NCBI GenBank assembly: GCA_009731375.1
Contig: BJOX01000171.1
Location: 455,977 to 519,976 of the forward strand
Length of the DNA: 64,000 bases
Direction of reading: 5' to 3'
Source: Paulinella micropora
Taxonomy: Eukaryota; Cercozoa; Imbricatea; Euglyphida
Made by a program: the position numbers and the translations under genes. The notes beneath the pieces were generated by a model. It was not told where the DNA came from. It saw only the letters and a list, made by a program, of their open reading frames with translations, and ran no database searches. Within the stretch, counting starts at the first letter, position 1, and the number at the start of each line of letters is the position of its first letter. Of the stretch, positions 1 to 10,290 are shown piece by piece.

Positions 1-124
1 AGAGAGAGTGTGTGTGCGAGGCCCATCTCGTCTCCCCCCATTGAAGAGAAGGGAAGAACACAAATTCGCAAGGCGGGAAGGGGGGAAGCGGGGAAAGAGG
101 AGGGAGGACAGAGTTGCGGTAACG

Positions 125-3100
125 ATGCAAGCGGACGCAGCTACGGTGGCGGCTATCATACGTGAACAAGAAGAAACAGACGCAGACCTAGCGGCGCTGC
201 CAGCCCCCGGGCTATTGCAACCGTGGAAGAATCAGGGTCTTTGGCTCTAGCGTTTCTGGAAGAAGAATTTAAGCTCAACCGCGGGGCGGTAGAAAGCTTG
301 CGCTATTTTGTGTTGTACGCGGTGCCCAAACAGGTGGCCAAGCTGTCGGCGCAATTGCGCTTGCGACAGGTGGATGAAAGGGAGTTTGAGCGTCTGCGCA
401 AAAAGAGAAATCAAGGCAGTGCGCTGCGCAATGCTTTGGGTCCCTGGCTAGAGACCCAGGTAGAGGGCGGCGCGCGACTGTGTGTGCCTAGGTTAGTAAC
501 GATCCCCCCGCGCATGACGACGACAGACTCGGGGAAGCGTTACGTACTGAAGCTCGGAGTCGAATTTGCCGGTTTCGAAGACCCCAGTGGGTGCTTTGGA
601 CAGGTGTGCGAAATGGGCGGGACGTGGTCGGCAGGTTTGCTGGCGCGGGTGACCTGGTCCCTGTTCGAGTGTCAAGGCCCCGGCCGCGCCATGACGGAGG
701 TGCCGGCTGAGCCGGGCGAGTTGTTTCCACCCCCAGAAGTAATTCGCCTGTTGTCGCTGCCTTGGCCACTAAACTTGCCACCCCCCAGCGCACTGCGGAG
801 CTGGGCCGAGAGCGAGCGCTGGCTGCGTCTTCACGCGGGCGACCACTTGCAGCGCACGCTGGCGGGGATGGAGATAGGTTCGTGGGTGCCGTTCGTTCTG
901 CTGGACGGCGTGTGTTGGGCGCTGGAGGGGCGCGAGACTCCCCCCTTGGACCATGCGTTAATCCGTCAATGGGACAGGCGAAACAATGCCATCAGCGGGC
1001 GTGCACCCGATACATCCCTCTGCCGTACTTCCCAGTTGGGGCAGCAGCCAGGCCAGGTAGTTCGAGAAGTTTACAAGATTTGTGCGGGGGCCAGCACCCC
1101 GGGGGGGACCAGGCGTCGAGCCGTGGCGTGGCGTACGGGGCAAGCCGACAAGACGGAAACAACCAAGGCCAGCGGCTCGGGGGGCGCCGACTGTCCGTTG
1201 GCACCAGCTGAGCATCTTAGGGGGCGGCGACAGCAGCCCCCAAGGAGACAGGCACGGCCTCCTCGGGGGGTGGTGCAGTGTGTAGCCAAGAAAAGCAAAA
1301 AGAGACAGGAGAAAGAAGAAGGGGAGCGGGAAGCGCAGGAAGAGGACGAGGAGGAGAAGGAGGAGGAGAAGGAGGAGGAGGCTCCACAGGAAGAAGAAGA
1401 AGAAGAAGAAGAAGAAGAAGAAGAAGAAGAAGACGAAGTGGAAGAGGAGGACAATGACCACGAGGTCGAGCTAGAAGAAGAGGAAGAGGAAGTAGCAGCA
1501 GAGGTTCTGCCGGAACAGGAAGAGGGCGAGAAGGAAGAGGAAGGAGAGTACGAGAAAGACGAGGAGGAAGATGAGGAAGAGGCGGAAGAGGAAGAAGAGA
1601 GCGTAGAGAGGGAGGACGAGTTACTGGGAGGGGAGGCCAAGCAGACAACGGCCGAGTACCACGTCGAAAACATGCGCAATCAAGAGGGTGCCGTGATCGG
1701 AACTAAGCGACAGCGTCGTTTGTTGCTGTACCCCAGCGTCGGGGAAACCCCGACGGGGAGCACGCCCGCCGGTGACCCGACGCTGGCGCTGGGGTTTGGC
1801 AACGTGCAAAACAAACCGCCGCGTGACTTTGCTGTGGATTGGACGAAGCACGCACTGGAGTGGCGCTGCACGCGTACTACCCCCGCAGCGCTCCCCCGCG
1901 AGTGCTTAGCTCAGTTTGTCCGTGCGCAGGTCAAGAACGATTCGGCACAGCCCGTCCTAAGCGCGCGGGTCTTTGTTGGTCAACCATGCGATCTGCCTAT
2001 GGTCTTGCTCTGGCGTGCACTGGGTGTGGACTCTTGGGCCAGTCTACGGCAGTTGGTGGTGCGCGGGGACGACCTAGCTGTCGAGGCGCTGTACGTCGAC
2101 CTGCTGGAACGTTCATGGCAGCTGAACGAGGGCGTGCGCACGCGCCGTCAGGCACTGTTCCGTTTGGGACAGCTGTGGCTTCTGCGTAGTAAGGAGGCCA
2201 GCGTCGAGGAGATCGAATGTCAGGGCTTGTGGTGGCTGCGGCAGCGGTATCTGTTGCACATCTTTCCTGGGGAACGGCCGTGGCTCGCGCAATACCTGCG
2301 GCGGCAGGTGCAGGTGACGGCCGCCGGGGGGCTGCCCCCGGCGGTTTGGACGCTAATCGCTAGCTACTCCCTGGACGAGGCGCGCGACCAGGAGGTTGCG
2401 GCCTACGGCGAAGAGCGCAAGGCAGAGCACCTGGCGGACAGCGCCCGTATGCTTTGTCGGGCCGAGGCGGGGCTGCCCGGGGTGCTAAGCAGCCACGGGG
2501 TCCCCCGGCAGGCGGGTTTGTCGGATCCGCTGGCCCTGCAGAACAGAGCGGTGCTGACGCGAGCTCAGCTCTACGCCCACAACCTAAAGCGCGCGGTGAA
2601 CAAGGAAAAGGTTTGCTTGCAATCCAGTCTGGCCTCCTGGGCGGGGCTAGCGGTGTGCGTCCCACCCGCACATTTGTTTGACTCGCGCCAGCTTAGCAGG
2701 AGTTTCCAAGAGTTCACCTCGCCCAGGGACAGACCCGTGGCAGGGGGTGGGGGCGTGGCGGGGGGCGTTGCTGGTGAGGACGGGCAGCCGCTGCAGCGCA
2801 TACTGCAACAGTTCCGGGGAAACTTGGCCAAGAAGTACTCGCTGGCCAGGCGCGTATGCCAGATGGTGCCTAACGGCCAAGGAATGACCTCGGACCAGCG
2901 CTTTGATATATCACAGATGGGCTTCCTGGACCCCTGCGAAACCAGCAAGTCCAGCAAGTCGGGCTACGACAAGCGTCTGGCGCTCTTTATTACCGTCGTG
3001 CCCGAGCTGCCTCCTGAGTGGCTGCCGCGCCGGGCCTCCGCGGTCCTCGGGTCGGAGCCATATGCGGTGGAGTGTTTCGGGCGCTTGGTTGGGTTTGTGG

Positions 3101-3722
3101 TTGGGGGGGCGGAGGCTGCGGAGGCGCTGGCACGTCAGCTGCGCACCCTCAAGCGAGGCGCACAGCGCACGCACGTTCTGGAGGCGGGGGGCCTGGCGCT
3201 GCGACACCTGGGGGTCCTGCTCGACCACACCGAACGCCGCCTGCTCATCCACGTTCACCCCGGCCGCCTGGCCGCCCCCGTGCTGCACGTAGACCGAGAA
3301 CGGGTGGTGCTGCCCACTCAGGTACGGCGGGCCTGGGGGCTGAAGCGCCTGCGCACCCTCTGCGGACTCCCCCTCGCGCCCACGCCCGGTCTGTCCTACG
3401 AAATCAGCAACTGCGCACGCGTCGCTACCTCTGAGGACCTCGCTTGCTGGCGTGCGCTGCGCGAGGCCGGGGTGCTTGCCTGGCTCTCCGTCCAAGAAGC
3501 CGCCTGCCAGCTCGGCTGTGAAAGCCTAGCCAAGCTCGCCAGCCAGCCCGCTGGCGCCGGGGGGCATGCTGCCCCCCGAACCCCCCCTGCCCTCTCTCCA
3601 CCCCGCGCTAGCGGGGTGGACTGGGTGGACGTGTCGCCGGCGCGGCACCTGGGTTTTTCTTCATCGCTGACCCTGTTCCACGAGCACGTGACGGGGCCCC
3701 GCCTGGTGTACGCGGCGCGGCC
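125..3722 (+). CDS. Divergent RNA polymerase second-largest subunit (RPB2 family), N-terminal two thirds
   Basis: First part of a gene that continues at 3723-4440 and 4513-5595. The product would be the catalytic-side second-largest subunit of a multisubunit RNA polymerase. The likely start is ATG at 125, but that frame runs into the main frame only through a shift near 235; the main frame is open from 223. RPB2-like landmarks, in order: an N-terminal 'lobe/protrusion' start (LALAFLEEEF, near 250); an acidic Glu-rich insert of about 120 residues (1280-1640) absent from ordinary RPB2; a fork-region match (YSLARRVCQMV, then MGFLDPCETSKS, 2845-2960); and a hybrid-binding match (HLGFSSSLTLFHEH, 3645-3690). 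Sequence is GC-rich and shows no introns. The frame breaks at about 3710. It could be a virus-derived polymerase or a decayed copy; the family call rests mainly on the C-terminal segments. Confidence 0.6.
3544..3634 (+). repeat. GC-rich palindromic interspersed element, copy 1
   Basis: The core GGGGGGCATGCTGCCCCCC is self-complementary and is followed by GAACCCCCCCTGCC. The flanks CCAGCCCGCT and a GCTAGCGGGG-type arm give a second palindrome. Read in frame inside the RPB2-like gene, it encodes Gly/Ala/Pro-rich filler (GHAAPRTPP) at a place where the family is variable in length. Related copies lie at 4432-4503 and 4684-4765. Confidence 0.75.
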
Positions 3723-4440
3723 AGGATGGCGGAGGGTTACCTGTTGTCGGCGCAGGCCCAGCGCGGGGAGAGCCCCTACGCGGGCCTGGGACTCCCCGCG
3801 GTGGGCCGCCTGGTTCTGCAGGGCGACAGGCTGCTGCGGGCGCTCGGCGGAGAGCCCGTGCACGCCGTGGGCCGCCTCGGCGGCGGCGGGGCGGCGGCGG
3901 GCATCACGACGCAGGAAAACGTGGTCCGCGAGGTGCGCGCGGCGGTGCGCGGCGTGGTCGCCCAGACCTACCTTGCCATCCACTCCGCCGCAGACGATGG
4001 AGCCCCGACCCCGGGGCGGGCCGCCGTGGGGCCCCCTGCGCTGTGCGTGGCGGACCCCGACCCCTCCGCGGGGGGCCTTGCCGAACTCCTGCGCCCGCTC
4101 CCCCCCGGCGGCCGCTACCAGGCCCGCGCGCGGGTCGTCACCGTCCGCCTCGCCACCTTCCAGCACGGCGACAAAATAACCAACACGTCGGGGCAGAAGT
4201 GCACCGTCTGCGTCATGCTCCCCGACCGCTGCCTGCCCTACCTGCCCACGGGGGAACGCCCCGCCGTGCTGCTAGGGCCCTCGCAAATGTTCCGCAAAAC
4301 CATCAACGACTGCCTCACCACCCTGCAGACACGGCTCGTGGCGCAGCAGGGGCCGGAACTCATTAACCAAGTCACGGGCGGCTCCGCCACCCACGTCTGG
4401 CCCTGGAACCAGGAAATACTCATGCACACCGCCCAGCGGG
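3723..4440 (+). CDS. RPB2-family subunit, active-site segment
   Basis: Continuation of the RPB2-like gene in another frame. It begins where RPB2 proteins have the MGKQA-type motif (here RMAEGYLL). At 3920-3935 it reads TTQENVV, where the family has (Y)NQED; the usual metal-associated Asp appears to be Asn. At 4160-4200 it has HGDKITNTSGQK, matching the conserved GDK...GQK block with both active-site Lys kept. LLGPSQMFRKTIND (4268-4310) matches the following PSRMT-type block. The segment ends inside a GC-rich palindromic element at 4432-4503, where the frame changes again. What is seen is motif order and spacing; function as a working polymerase is uncertain. Confidence 0.65.
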
Positions 4441-4503
4441 CTGGAAGGGAGGCAGGGGGGGTTCGGGGGGCAGCATGCCTCCCGGTGCAAGCGGGCTGGA
4501 GCC
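4432..4503 (-). repeat. GC-rich palindromic interspersed element, copy 2 (inverted)
   Basis: The reverse complement matches copies 1 and 3 over about 70 bases, including the GGCATGCTGCCCCCCGAACC core and the CCAGCCCGC ends. It lies exactly where the RPB2-like reading frame changes, so its insertion may have caused the break. Confidence 0.75.
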
Positions 4504-4512
4504 CCCTGGGGA

Positions 4513-5595
4513 GTGGCGCCCCGACTCTTCCGGTGGGTCCTGGAGTCGCTCTGCCTGCCCAACCCCGCCAAGCTCTGGAAGCGCTGCCTGCAGCACTGGC
4601 TGCGGAGAGCAGGCGCAGCTAGGGTCGGCGGGGGGGCCGCCCTCGCCGCCCCCAGCAAGGTCCTGCGGCTCTCTCTTGGGGGGCCCGGGGGGCATGCTGC
4701 CGGGGGGCATGCTGCCCCCCGAACCCCCCCTGCACCCCTTCCAGCCCGCGGTAGCGGGCTAGAGCTGGTGGCTTGGGTGGAGCGTGAGGAAAAGTGGCTG
4801 CTGGAGCGCCTGGCGCGTGCGGGGCTGCTGGGCCAGCAGCAGGCGCAGACCGGCGGAGGCCAGGCCGCGGCGGCCCTACGCCTGATCCTGGCACGCCGGC
4901 CCCCGGCTGCCTGGGATCTCAGCAAAGGCTGGTACGACGTCTTGCTTCCGTGCGAATCTTGGCTGTGCGGAGTTCAGCACGAGGCGCAGCTAAACCGGGA
5001 ACGCCTCGTGGCCACCTTCTTTCCCCGGGACGACGAGGCAGCAGAGGGCACCGCCCCCCGCGCTTCGGCGGGCTGGGCTTGCCCCCCCGACAGGCTGGAA
5101 GCCCTGCACCTGCGCGCCGCCAGCCGCATGTACAGTCCTGCTAGCATGGACCTGGACACAGCTGGAAACGCTTCCCTCTTTGGCTTTCAATACTACATGG
5201 CTGAAGAGAAGACTTCCGAGATTCAATTCAAGGCACGGCACCGCGGGGGCATCGATCCCCTGACTCACCAAGGCACCAAGTCCAGCAAGGTCGACGGTGC
5301 TAGCAAGTTCGACCCCATGACTCTCAATTCCAGCGTGCAGGCCGGCTCTACCTCTCTCCTCAAACAAGTGCTCGAAACCTCGGACCCCCGCTGCGACTTC
5401 ATCTGCAACTCGTGTGGGCGTATTGGCTTTGGGGATCCAGCCACTGGGCAAGCTACCTGTCTTACCAGATCCTGTGCCCAAGCGCAAGCCTCTGGCCAAT
5501 ACACAGGCTTAACCGCTCGTCCTACCTCGTTTGTCTTTCTCAAGGCCATACAAACACTCGACGCTACCGGGCTCTTGTACCGCATCAAAGGCTGA
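4513..5595 (+). CDS. RPB2-family subunit, C-terminal clamp/zinc segment
   Basis: Last part of the RPB2-like gene, ending with TGA at 5593-5595. The final 150 residues align in order with RPB2 domain 7: an AEEKTSEIQFKARHRGG stretch, LTHQGTKSSKVDG in place of LTRQP..GRS..GG, KFDPMTLNSSVQAG in place of the FGEMERD block, then LLKQVLETSD. A zinc site follows with CNSC (about 5405) and CLTRSC (about 5460). The end, SFVFLKAIQTL, matches the PYA-KLL-EL anchor helix. Between 4620 and 4770 another GC-rich palindromic element is read through in frame. This is the strongest evidence for the family assignment. Confidence 0.75.
   Translation: MAPRLFRWVLESLCLPNPAKLWKRCLQHWLRRAGAARVGGGAALAAPSKVLRLSLGGPGGHAAGGHAAPRTPPAPLPARGSGLELVAWVEREEKWLLERLARAGLLGQQQAQTGGGQAAAALRLILARRPPAAWDLSKGWYDVLLPCESWLCGVQHEAQLNRERLVATFFPRDDEAAEGTAPRASAGWACPPDRLEALHLRAASRMYSPASMDLDTAGNASLFGFQYYMAEEKTSEIQFKARHRGGIDPLTHQGTKSSKVDGASKFDPMTLNSSVQAGSTSLLKQVLETSDPRCDFICNSCGRIGFGDPATGQATCLTRSCAQAQASGQYTGLTARPTSFVFLKAIQTLDATGLLYRIKG
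4684..4765 (+). repeat. GC-rich palindromic interspersed element, copy 3
   Basis: Same core as copy 1, with the GGGGGGCATGCTGCC unit partly duplicated, ending CCAGCCCGCGGTAGCGGGCT, itself an inverted repeat. It is read through in frame as a Gly/Ala/Pro-rich insert of the RPB2-like protein. Confidence 0.75.
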
Positions 5596-5670
5596 GAAAC
5601 CCTAGGACTTCTTTCCTTCTCTTCCCTCTCCCCCCCCCCCCCCCCCCTTTCCACACACACTCCCCCCCTG

Positions 5671-5702
<32 letters not shown>

Positions 5703-5803
5703 ACCCTCGTCTTAAGAACTTCAATTAATAAAAAAGAAAAGGAAGAATTTGTATATTTGACAGAGAGAGGATACCATTTGACAGAGAACAGGTAATTTTT
5801 TTT
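5596..5803 (+). promoter_or_regulatory. Intergenic spacer with poly-C, CT repeat and A/T-rich leader
   Basis: The 208-base spacer between the RPB2-like stop and the next ATG holds a run of about 20 C (5628-5648), (CT)n (5668-5702), and an A-rich stretch with AATTAATAAAAAAG near 5725. The last could serve as terminator/polyadenylation or promoter sequence. Position suggests regulation; no defined element is proven. Confidence 0.3.
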
Positions 5804-6592
5804 ATGCGAACGGATGCTGATCCTGATCCTACGTTCTCCGAACGGAGACGTAAGCAATCAAGACGGCGGTCGTCCCAAAGAAAAAAGGCCAATGCCGGCG
5901 GCACAGCCACCGGCAAAGTCCTTGTACCCCCTGCTGAGGAAGAAGCCCAAGCCCCTACAAGAGATCTATCGCCCAGTACGAGTTCATCATCAAGTATTTC
6001 ATTACCAACCACACCGGGACCGCCGCGAACACCGAACCCGTCAACATCATCAGCACCAGCAAACAACAGCGGCCGAAGCGAGGCGTGCTGGAATAACCTG
6101 ATCTTTTATTACAACAGGGCCTGCACGGCCGTGACAATCATTCTCTTGATTGTGTTGGTGAGCCTGCAAATAACACTAATCGTCAAAGTTAAACAGGTCG
6201 GTTCGGGCGCCCAGGCGTCGACTAATTCTAACGGCCTCAATAACAGTGGCCTGGCGGGAGAAAACTTGACGCGCACTTTAACCGCGAGCCCGTCGGTCCT
6301 TGCTTCCGCCAGTACTACCAGTAGCTCCACCACTACCACCACCAGCAGCGGCTCGCCCCCTGCTTCCCAGACTGCGTCGCCTAGTGGCTCTCCCAGTGCA
6401 GTGTCGCCTAGTGGCTCTCGCACTGCGTTGCCTAGCGGCTCCCCCGCTGCGTCGCCTAGCTCTGTGAGGCCCACCACGTCGCCTAGCTCTCTCGCTTCAC
6501 ATAACTGCTCCGAGGTGGGCTTATTTTTGGGAGAGTCAGAGCAGTACTATCAAATCAATAAAATTATTAAAATAATCACGGGTTCGGGATAA
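5804..6592 (+). CDS. Single-pass membrane protein with mucin-like Ser/Thr/Pro region
   Basis: Not recognised as a known family. The 262-residue product begins with a charged, Arg/Lys/Ser-rich segment (to about residue 85), followed by one hydrophobic helix (AVTIILLIVLVSLQITLIV, about residues 107-125). The rest is Ser/Thr/Pro-rich with repeated PSGS units (residues 150-225), as in heavily O-glycosylated stalks. The lack of a signal peptide and the positive N-side suggest type II topology with the Ser/Thr-rich part outside. N-glycosylation sequons NLT and NCS are present. It follows the RPB2-like gene on the same strand, 208 bases downstream. A surface or viral envelope-type protein is possible, but nothing specific supports it. 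Confidence 0.55.
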   Translation: MRTDADPDPTFSERRRKQSRRRSSQRKKANAGGTATGKVLVPPAEEEAQAPTRDLSPSTSSSSSISLPTTPGPPRTPNPSTSSAPANNSGRSEACWNNLIFYYNRACTAVTIILLIVLVSLQITLIVKVKQVGSGAQASTNSNGLNNSGLAGENLTRTLTASPSVLASASTTSSSTTTTTSSGSPPASQTASPSGSPSAVSPSGSRTALPSGSPAASPSSVRPTTSPSSLASHNCSEVGLFLGESEQYYQINKIIKIITGSG

Positions 6593-6654
6593 TATGAAGT
6601 GTATATGTATTGCCGGGCCACAAAAAGGTAGATTAGTAGCATGTTCAAGAGAAT

Positions 6655-7906
6655 ATTGAAAAGAAAGAAAGAAAAGAAAGAAGAATCAAGAACTTGAGAA
6701 GGCCGGAAGAAGAAGAAAGAAAGAAGGAAGAAGGAAGGAAGAAAGGAAGAAGAAAGGAAGAAAAGAAAGAAGAAAGAAAGAAAGAAAGAAAGAAAGAAGA
6801 ATGTTTCTTTCTTTCTTTCTTTTATTCCTTCTTTCTTTCATTCTTCTTTCTTTCTTTCTTCTTCTTTCTTTCTTTCTCTTTTCTTTCTTTCTTTCTTCTG
6901 CTTTCTTCTTTCTTTCTTTCTTCTGCTTTCTGCTTTCTTTCTTCCTTCTTTCTTTCTTTTTTCTTTCTTCTTTCTTTCTTTTCTTCCTTCTTCGTATCTT
7001 TCTTTCTTCTTTCTTTCTTTTCTTCTTTGTTTCTTCCTTTTTTTTCTTCCTTCATTCTTTCCTTCTTCCTTTCTTTTTTCTTTCTTCTATCTTTCTTTCT
7101 TTTTCTTCCTTCTTTCTTTCTTCTTTCTTTCCTTCTTTCCTTTCTTTCTTTATTTCTTCTTCTTTCTTTCTTTTTTCTTTCTTTCTTCTTTCTTTGTTTC
7201 TTCTTTCTTTTATTCCTTCTTTCTTTTCTTCATTCTTCCTTTCTTTCTTTCCTCTTGCTTTCTTCTTTCTTTCTTGCTTCTTTCTTTCTTTCTTCCTTCT
7301 TTCTTTCTTCTTCCTTCTTTCTTTCTTCCTTTCTTTTTTCTTCTTGCTTTCTTTCTTTCTTTCTTTCTTCTTTCTTTCTTTCTTCTTTCTTTCTATTCTT
7401 CCTTCTTTCTTTCTTTCTTCTTCTTTCCTTTCTTTCTTTCTTCTGTTTTCTTCTTCTTACTTCTTCTTCTTTCTTTCTTCTTTCTTTCTTCCTTCTTCGT
7501 TTCTTCTTTCTTTTCTTCCTTCTTTCTTTCTTTTCTTCCTTTCTTCTTTCTTCTTCTCTCTTTCTTTCAAAAGGTTTTTCTTTCTTTTCTTTCCTTCTTC
7601 TTGTTTCTTTCTATTCTTCCTTCTTTCTTTCTATTCTGTCTTTCTTTTTTCTTTCTTTCTTCTGCTTTCTTCTTCTTCCTTCTTTCTTTCTTTCTTTCTT
7701 CTTTATTTCTTCTTTCTTTCTTCCTTCTCCTTCCTTTCTTTCTTCTTTCTTTTCTTCCTTCTTTCTTTTCTTCCCTCTTTCTTTCTTTCTTTTTTCTTTC
7801 TTTCTTTCTTTCTTTCTTTCCTTCTTTCTCCTTCTCTCTTTCTTTCTTTTTTTTTCTTTCTTTCTTCCTTCTTTCTTTCTTCTTTCTTTCTTCTTCTTTC
7901 TTTCTA
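6655..7906. repeat. GAAA/TTTC microsatellite with strand switch
   Basis: Purine-rich GAAA/GAAG repeats from 6655 to about 6800 turn abruptly into pyrimidine-rich TTTC/TTCTT repeats to 7906. The junction near 6775-6830 is an inverted repeat of simple sequence. No coding content. Confidence 0.9.
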
Positions 7907-8483
7907 GTAAAACAAGCACCTACTCAAACAAACATACACAGGCAATATGAGTACCTGTGCGAAATGAACTCGCTCCAGCCCCAGGGGACCTAGACAAAGA
8001 ACAATCAATCCAGCTACAAACGAGTACCTTTATGGATTGGGGCACGTCGAGAAGCGGCTGACACCTACATTTCAAAAACAACATAACAATTGCTTACCTG
8101 CAGGACAAGGTGAGCAATTTGAGCACCTGCTCAAACAAACATCATACACAGGAAATAGAGTACCTCGCTCCAGGCCGAGAAACCGTTTGGGTGATCGCCG
8201 AGGGTTGTTGCCACCTCGAAAAAAGGAAGCACGCAGCTGTCCGGCCAAAAATCTAAAACTTCGATGCTCCCAGGGGGCACCAATCACCAATATTTACTGG
8301 ACCTGCTGCCTTTTTTGTAAAACAGATTTTTGGCCGGACAGCTGCGTGCAAAAATTCAAACTAAGGGAGTTCTCAAGGGTCGGTAGGTGTGTTTGTTCTT
8401 GCTCTCTCAAACATGTTGTGTGTGTCACAGGTACGTCGACATCGCATCCGACTCAAGAAGAGGTCTTTTCTGCTTTTCTTTGT
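7907..8483. other. Non-coding segment with direct and inverted repeats
   Basis: Contains two diverged direct repeats, near 7913-7960 and 8125-8165, sharing CACCTxCTCAAACAAACAT and ACACAGG. It also contains the 26-bp inverted repeat at 8229-8349. No convincing gene seen. Confidence 0.5.
8229..8349. repeat. Perfect 26-bp inverted repeat
   Basis: Arms 8229-8254 and 8324-8349 are exact reverse complements (arm begins GCACGCAGCTGTCCGGCC) with a 69-base spacer. This resembles the ends of a small foldback element or a structured RNA. Confidence 0.8.
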
Positions 8484-8486
8484 TAA

Positions 8487-8544
<58 letters not shown>

Positions 8545-9058
8545 NNNNNNNNNNTTTTTTTTTTTTTTCTTTTTCAGCCAGGAGCTTGGATGGCTTTCCC
8601 CGGCCCGCGTCGCGTCGGCCGCGGACTGACAACAGGTCTTCTCTTCTTTCTGCAGTTCTTCTCTTCCTTTCTTTCTTTTGCCCTCATACTTTGTAATCCT
8701 TCCTTTCTTTCTTTCTTTTCTCTCTTTTCTCTCTTTCTTCCTCTCTTCTCTCTCCTTTCTTTGTTATTTTCTTTCTTTTTTCTTTTTTATTTTCTTTCAA
8801 TTCTTTTGTTCTATTTCTTCTATTTCTTCTCTTTCGTTTCTTTCTTTCTTTTTTTTGATCTCTCTCTCTCTCTCTTCTTTCCTTTTTTCTCTTTTCTTTC
8901 CGCCTTTTTTCTTTTCTCTAAATTCTTTTCTTTTTCTCTTAAGCTTTCTCTTGCCGTTACACCTGTTAATCCTCTCTTTTCTTTTTCTTTGTTCTTTTCT
9001 CTCCTTTCTTTTCTGTCCTTACTTTTTTCTCTTTTTTCTTTTCTATCCTTCTCGTATA

Positions 9059-9090
<32 letters not shown>

Positions 9091-9755
9091 TACAAAGTCT
9101 CTCTTCTGTCGTCTTCTTGCTTGCTTCTTTGAATTTCAGAACTCTTTACGTTCCATTCGTTTTCTCTCTTTTTTGTTCTCTTTCTTTTTTCGTTTCTTTC
9201 TTTCTTTCTTTTGCCCTCATACTTTGTAATCCTTCCTTTCTTTCTTCCTCTCTTTTCTATCCTTTCTTTTTTATTTTCTTTTGTTCTATTTCTCTTTCTT
9301 CTCTTTCGTTTCTTTCTTTCGGATCTCTCTCCCTCTCTTTTCTTTCCTTTCTTTTTTCTCTTTTCTTTCCGCCTTTTTTTCTTTTCTCTTTTCTTTTTCT
9401 CTTTCTCTTTCTCTTACACTTGGTAATCCTTCCTTTCTCTCTTTGTTCTTTTCTTTCTTTTTTACTTTCTTTTCTTTTCTCTGCCTCGTTTTTCTTTTCT
9501 CTCCGAGTCTCCTCTTGAGTTTGTTTTCCGCCTTTTTTTCTTTTCTCTTGCCCTTACACTTGGTAATCCTTCTCTTTTCTTTTTTACTTTTCTTTCTCTC
9601 TGCCTGTCTTTTTCGTTTCTTTTCTCTCCCTCCATTTTCTTTCTCTTTTTCTATTAATAATAAAAATTCTTTTTTGTTTCTTTTTTTGTTTTTTGTTATT
9701 GTTTGTGTTGATCGCTGTTTTTTGGTTGTTATTTATGTTTATTTTTGTTAGTTTT

Positions 9756-9802
<47 letters not shown>

Positions 9803-9811
9803 GTTTTTTTT
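8484..9811. repeat. T-run and CT-rich degenerate repeat
   Basis: A long T run interrupted by a 10-base gap (8545-8554), then about 1.2 kb of CT-rich sequence. A recurring anchor, CATACTTTGTAATCCTTCC or ACACTTGGTAATCCTTC, appears at about 8688, 9219, 9415 and 9556, so part of it is a degenerate long-period repeat. It ends in another T run before the next gap. Non-coding. Confidence 0.8.
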
Positions 9812-9984
9812 NNNNNNNNNNNNNNNNNNNNNNNNNNNNNNNNNNNNNNNNNNNNNNNNNNNNNNNNNNNNNNNNNNNNNNNNNNNNNNNNNNNNNNNNN
9901 NNNNNNNNNNNNNNNNNNNNNNNNNNNNNNNNNNNNNNNNNNNNNNNNNNNNNNNNNNNNNNNNNNNNNNNNNNNNNNNNNNNN
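9812..9984. other. Assembly gap (173 N)
   Basis: Run of N following a T homopolymer. Further 10-base gaps lie at 19172, 21697, 22072, 36504 and 37774. Confidence 1.
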
Positions 9985-10079
9985 AAGAGAGAGAGATGCT
10001 ACCGGTGGTGTCAGCGCTGAGTAGTGTATTTAAATTAAATGATCCATCACTCGTGACATACGGTTATTGCAATATTGTA

Positions 10080-10290
10080 TGAAAATAAAATTTTAATAAT
10101 ACAATACTTTCAAGAACTTGATAGTAATTTAATAACTATACAGTATTGTATTGTACAATACAATACAATACACACAAAAAAAATATACACTTTTACAATG
10201 ATATTAATACAAGTACAATATGATACAATACAATACAACAGTATTGTACAATACAATACCGTTGAATACAATATTATTAAATAACTATTC
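10080..10290. repeat. CAATA/TATTG repeat with palindromic units
   Basis: Repeated ACAATACAATA and its complement TATTGTATTG, joined as GTATTGTACAATAC palindromes near 10145 and 10237. Simple-sequence origin is likely. Confidence 0.7.

Noticed and set aside
3544-4765. Inteins or spliceosomal introns in the RPB2-like gene
   Set aside because: The inserts are only about 70-90 bp, lack Cys...His-Asn intein ends, and no GT...AG pair restores the frame cleanly.
6694-7950. 418-residue Phe/Ser/Leu open frame
   Set aside because: Translation of a TTTC microsatellite, open in several frames at once.
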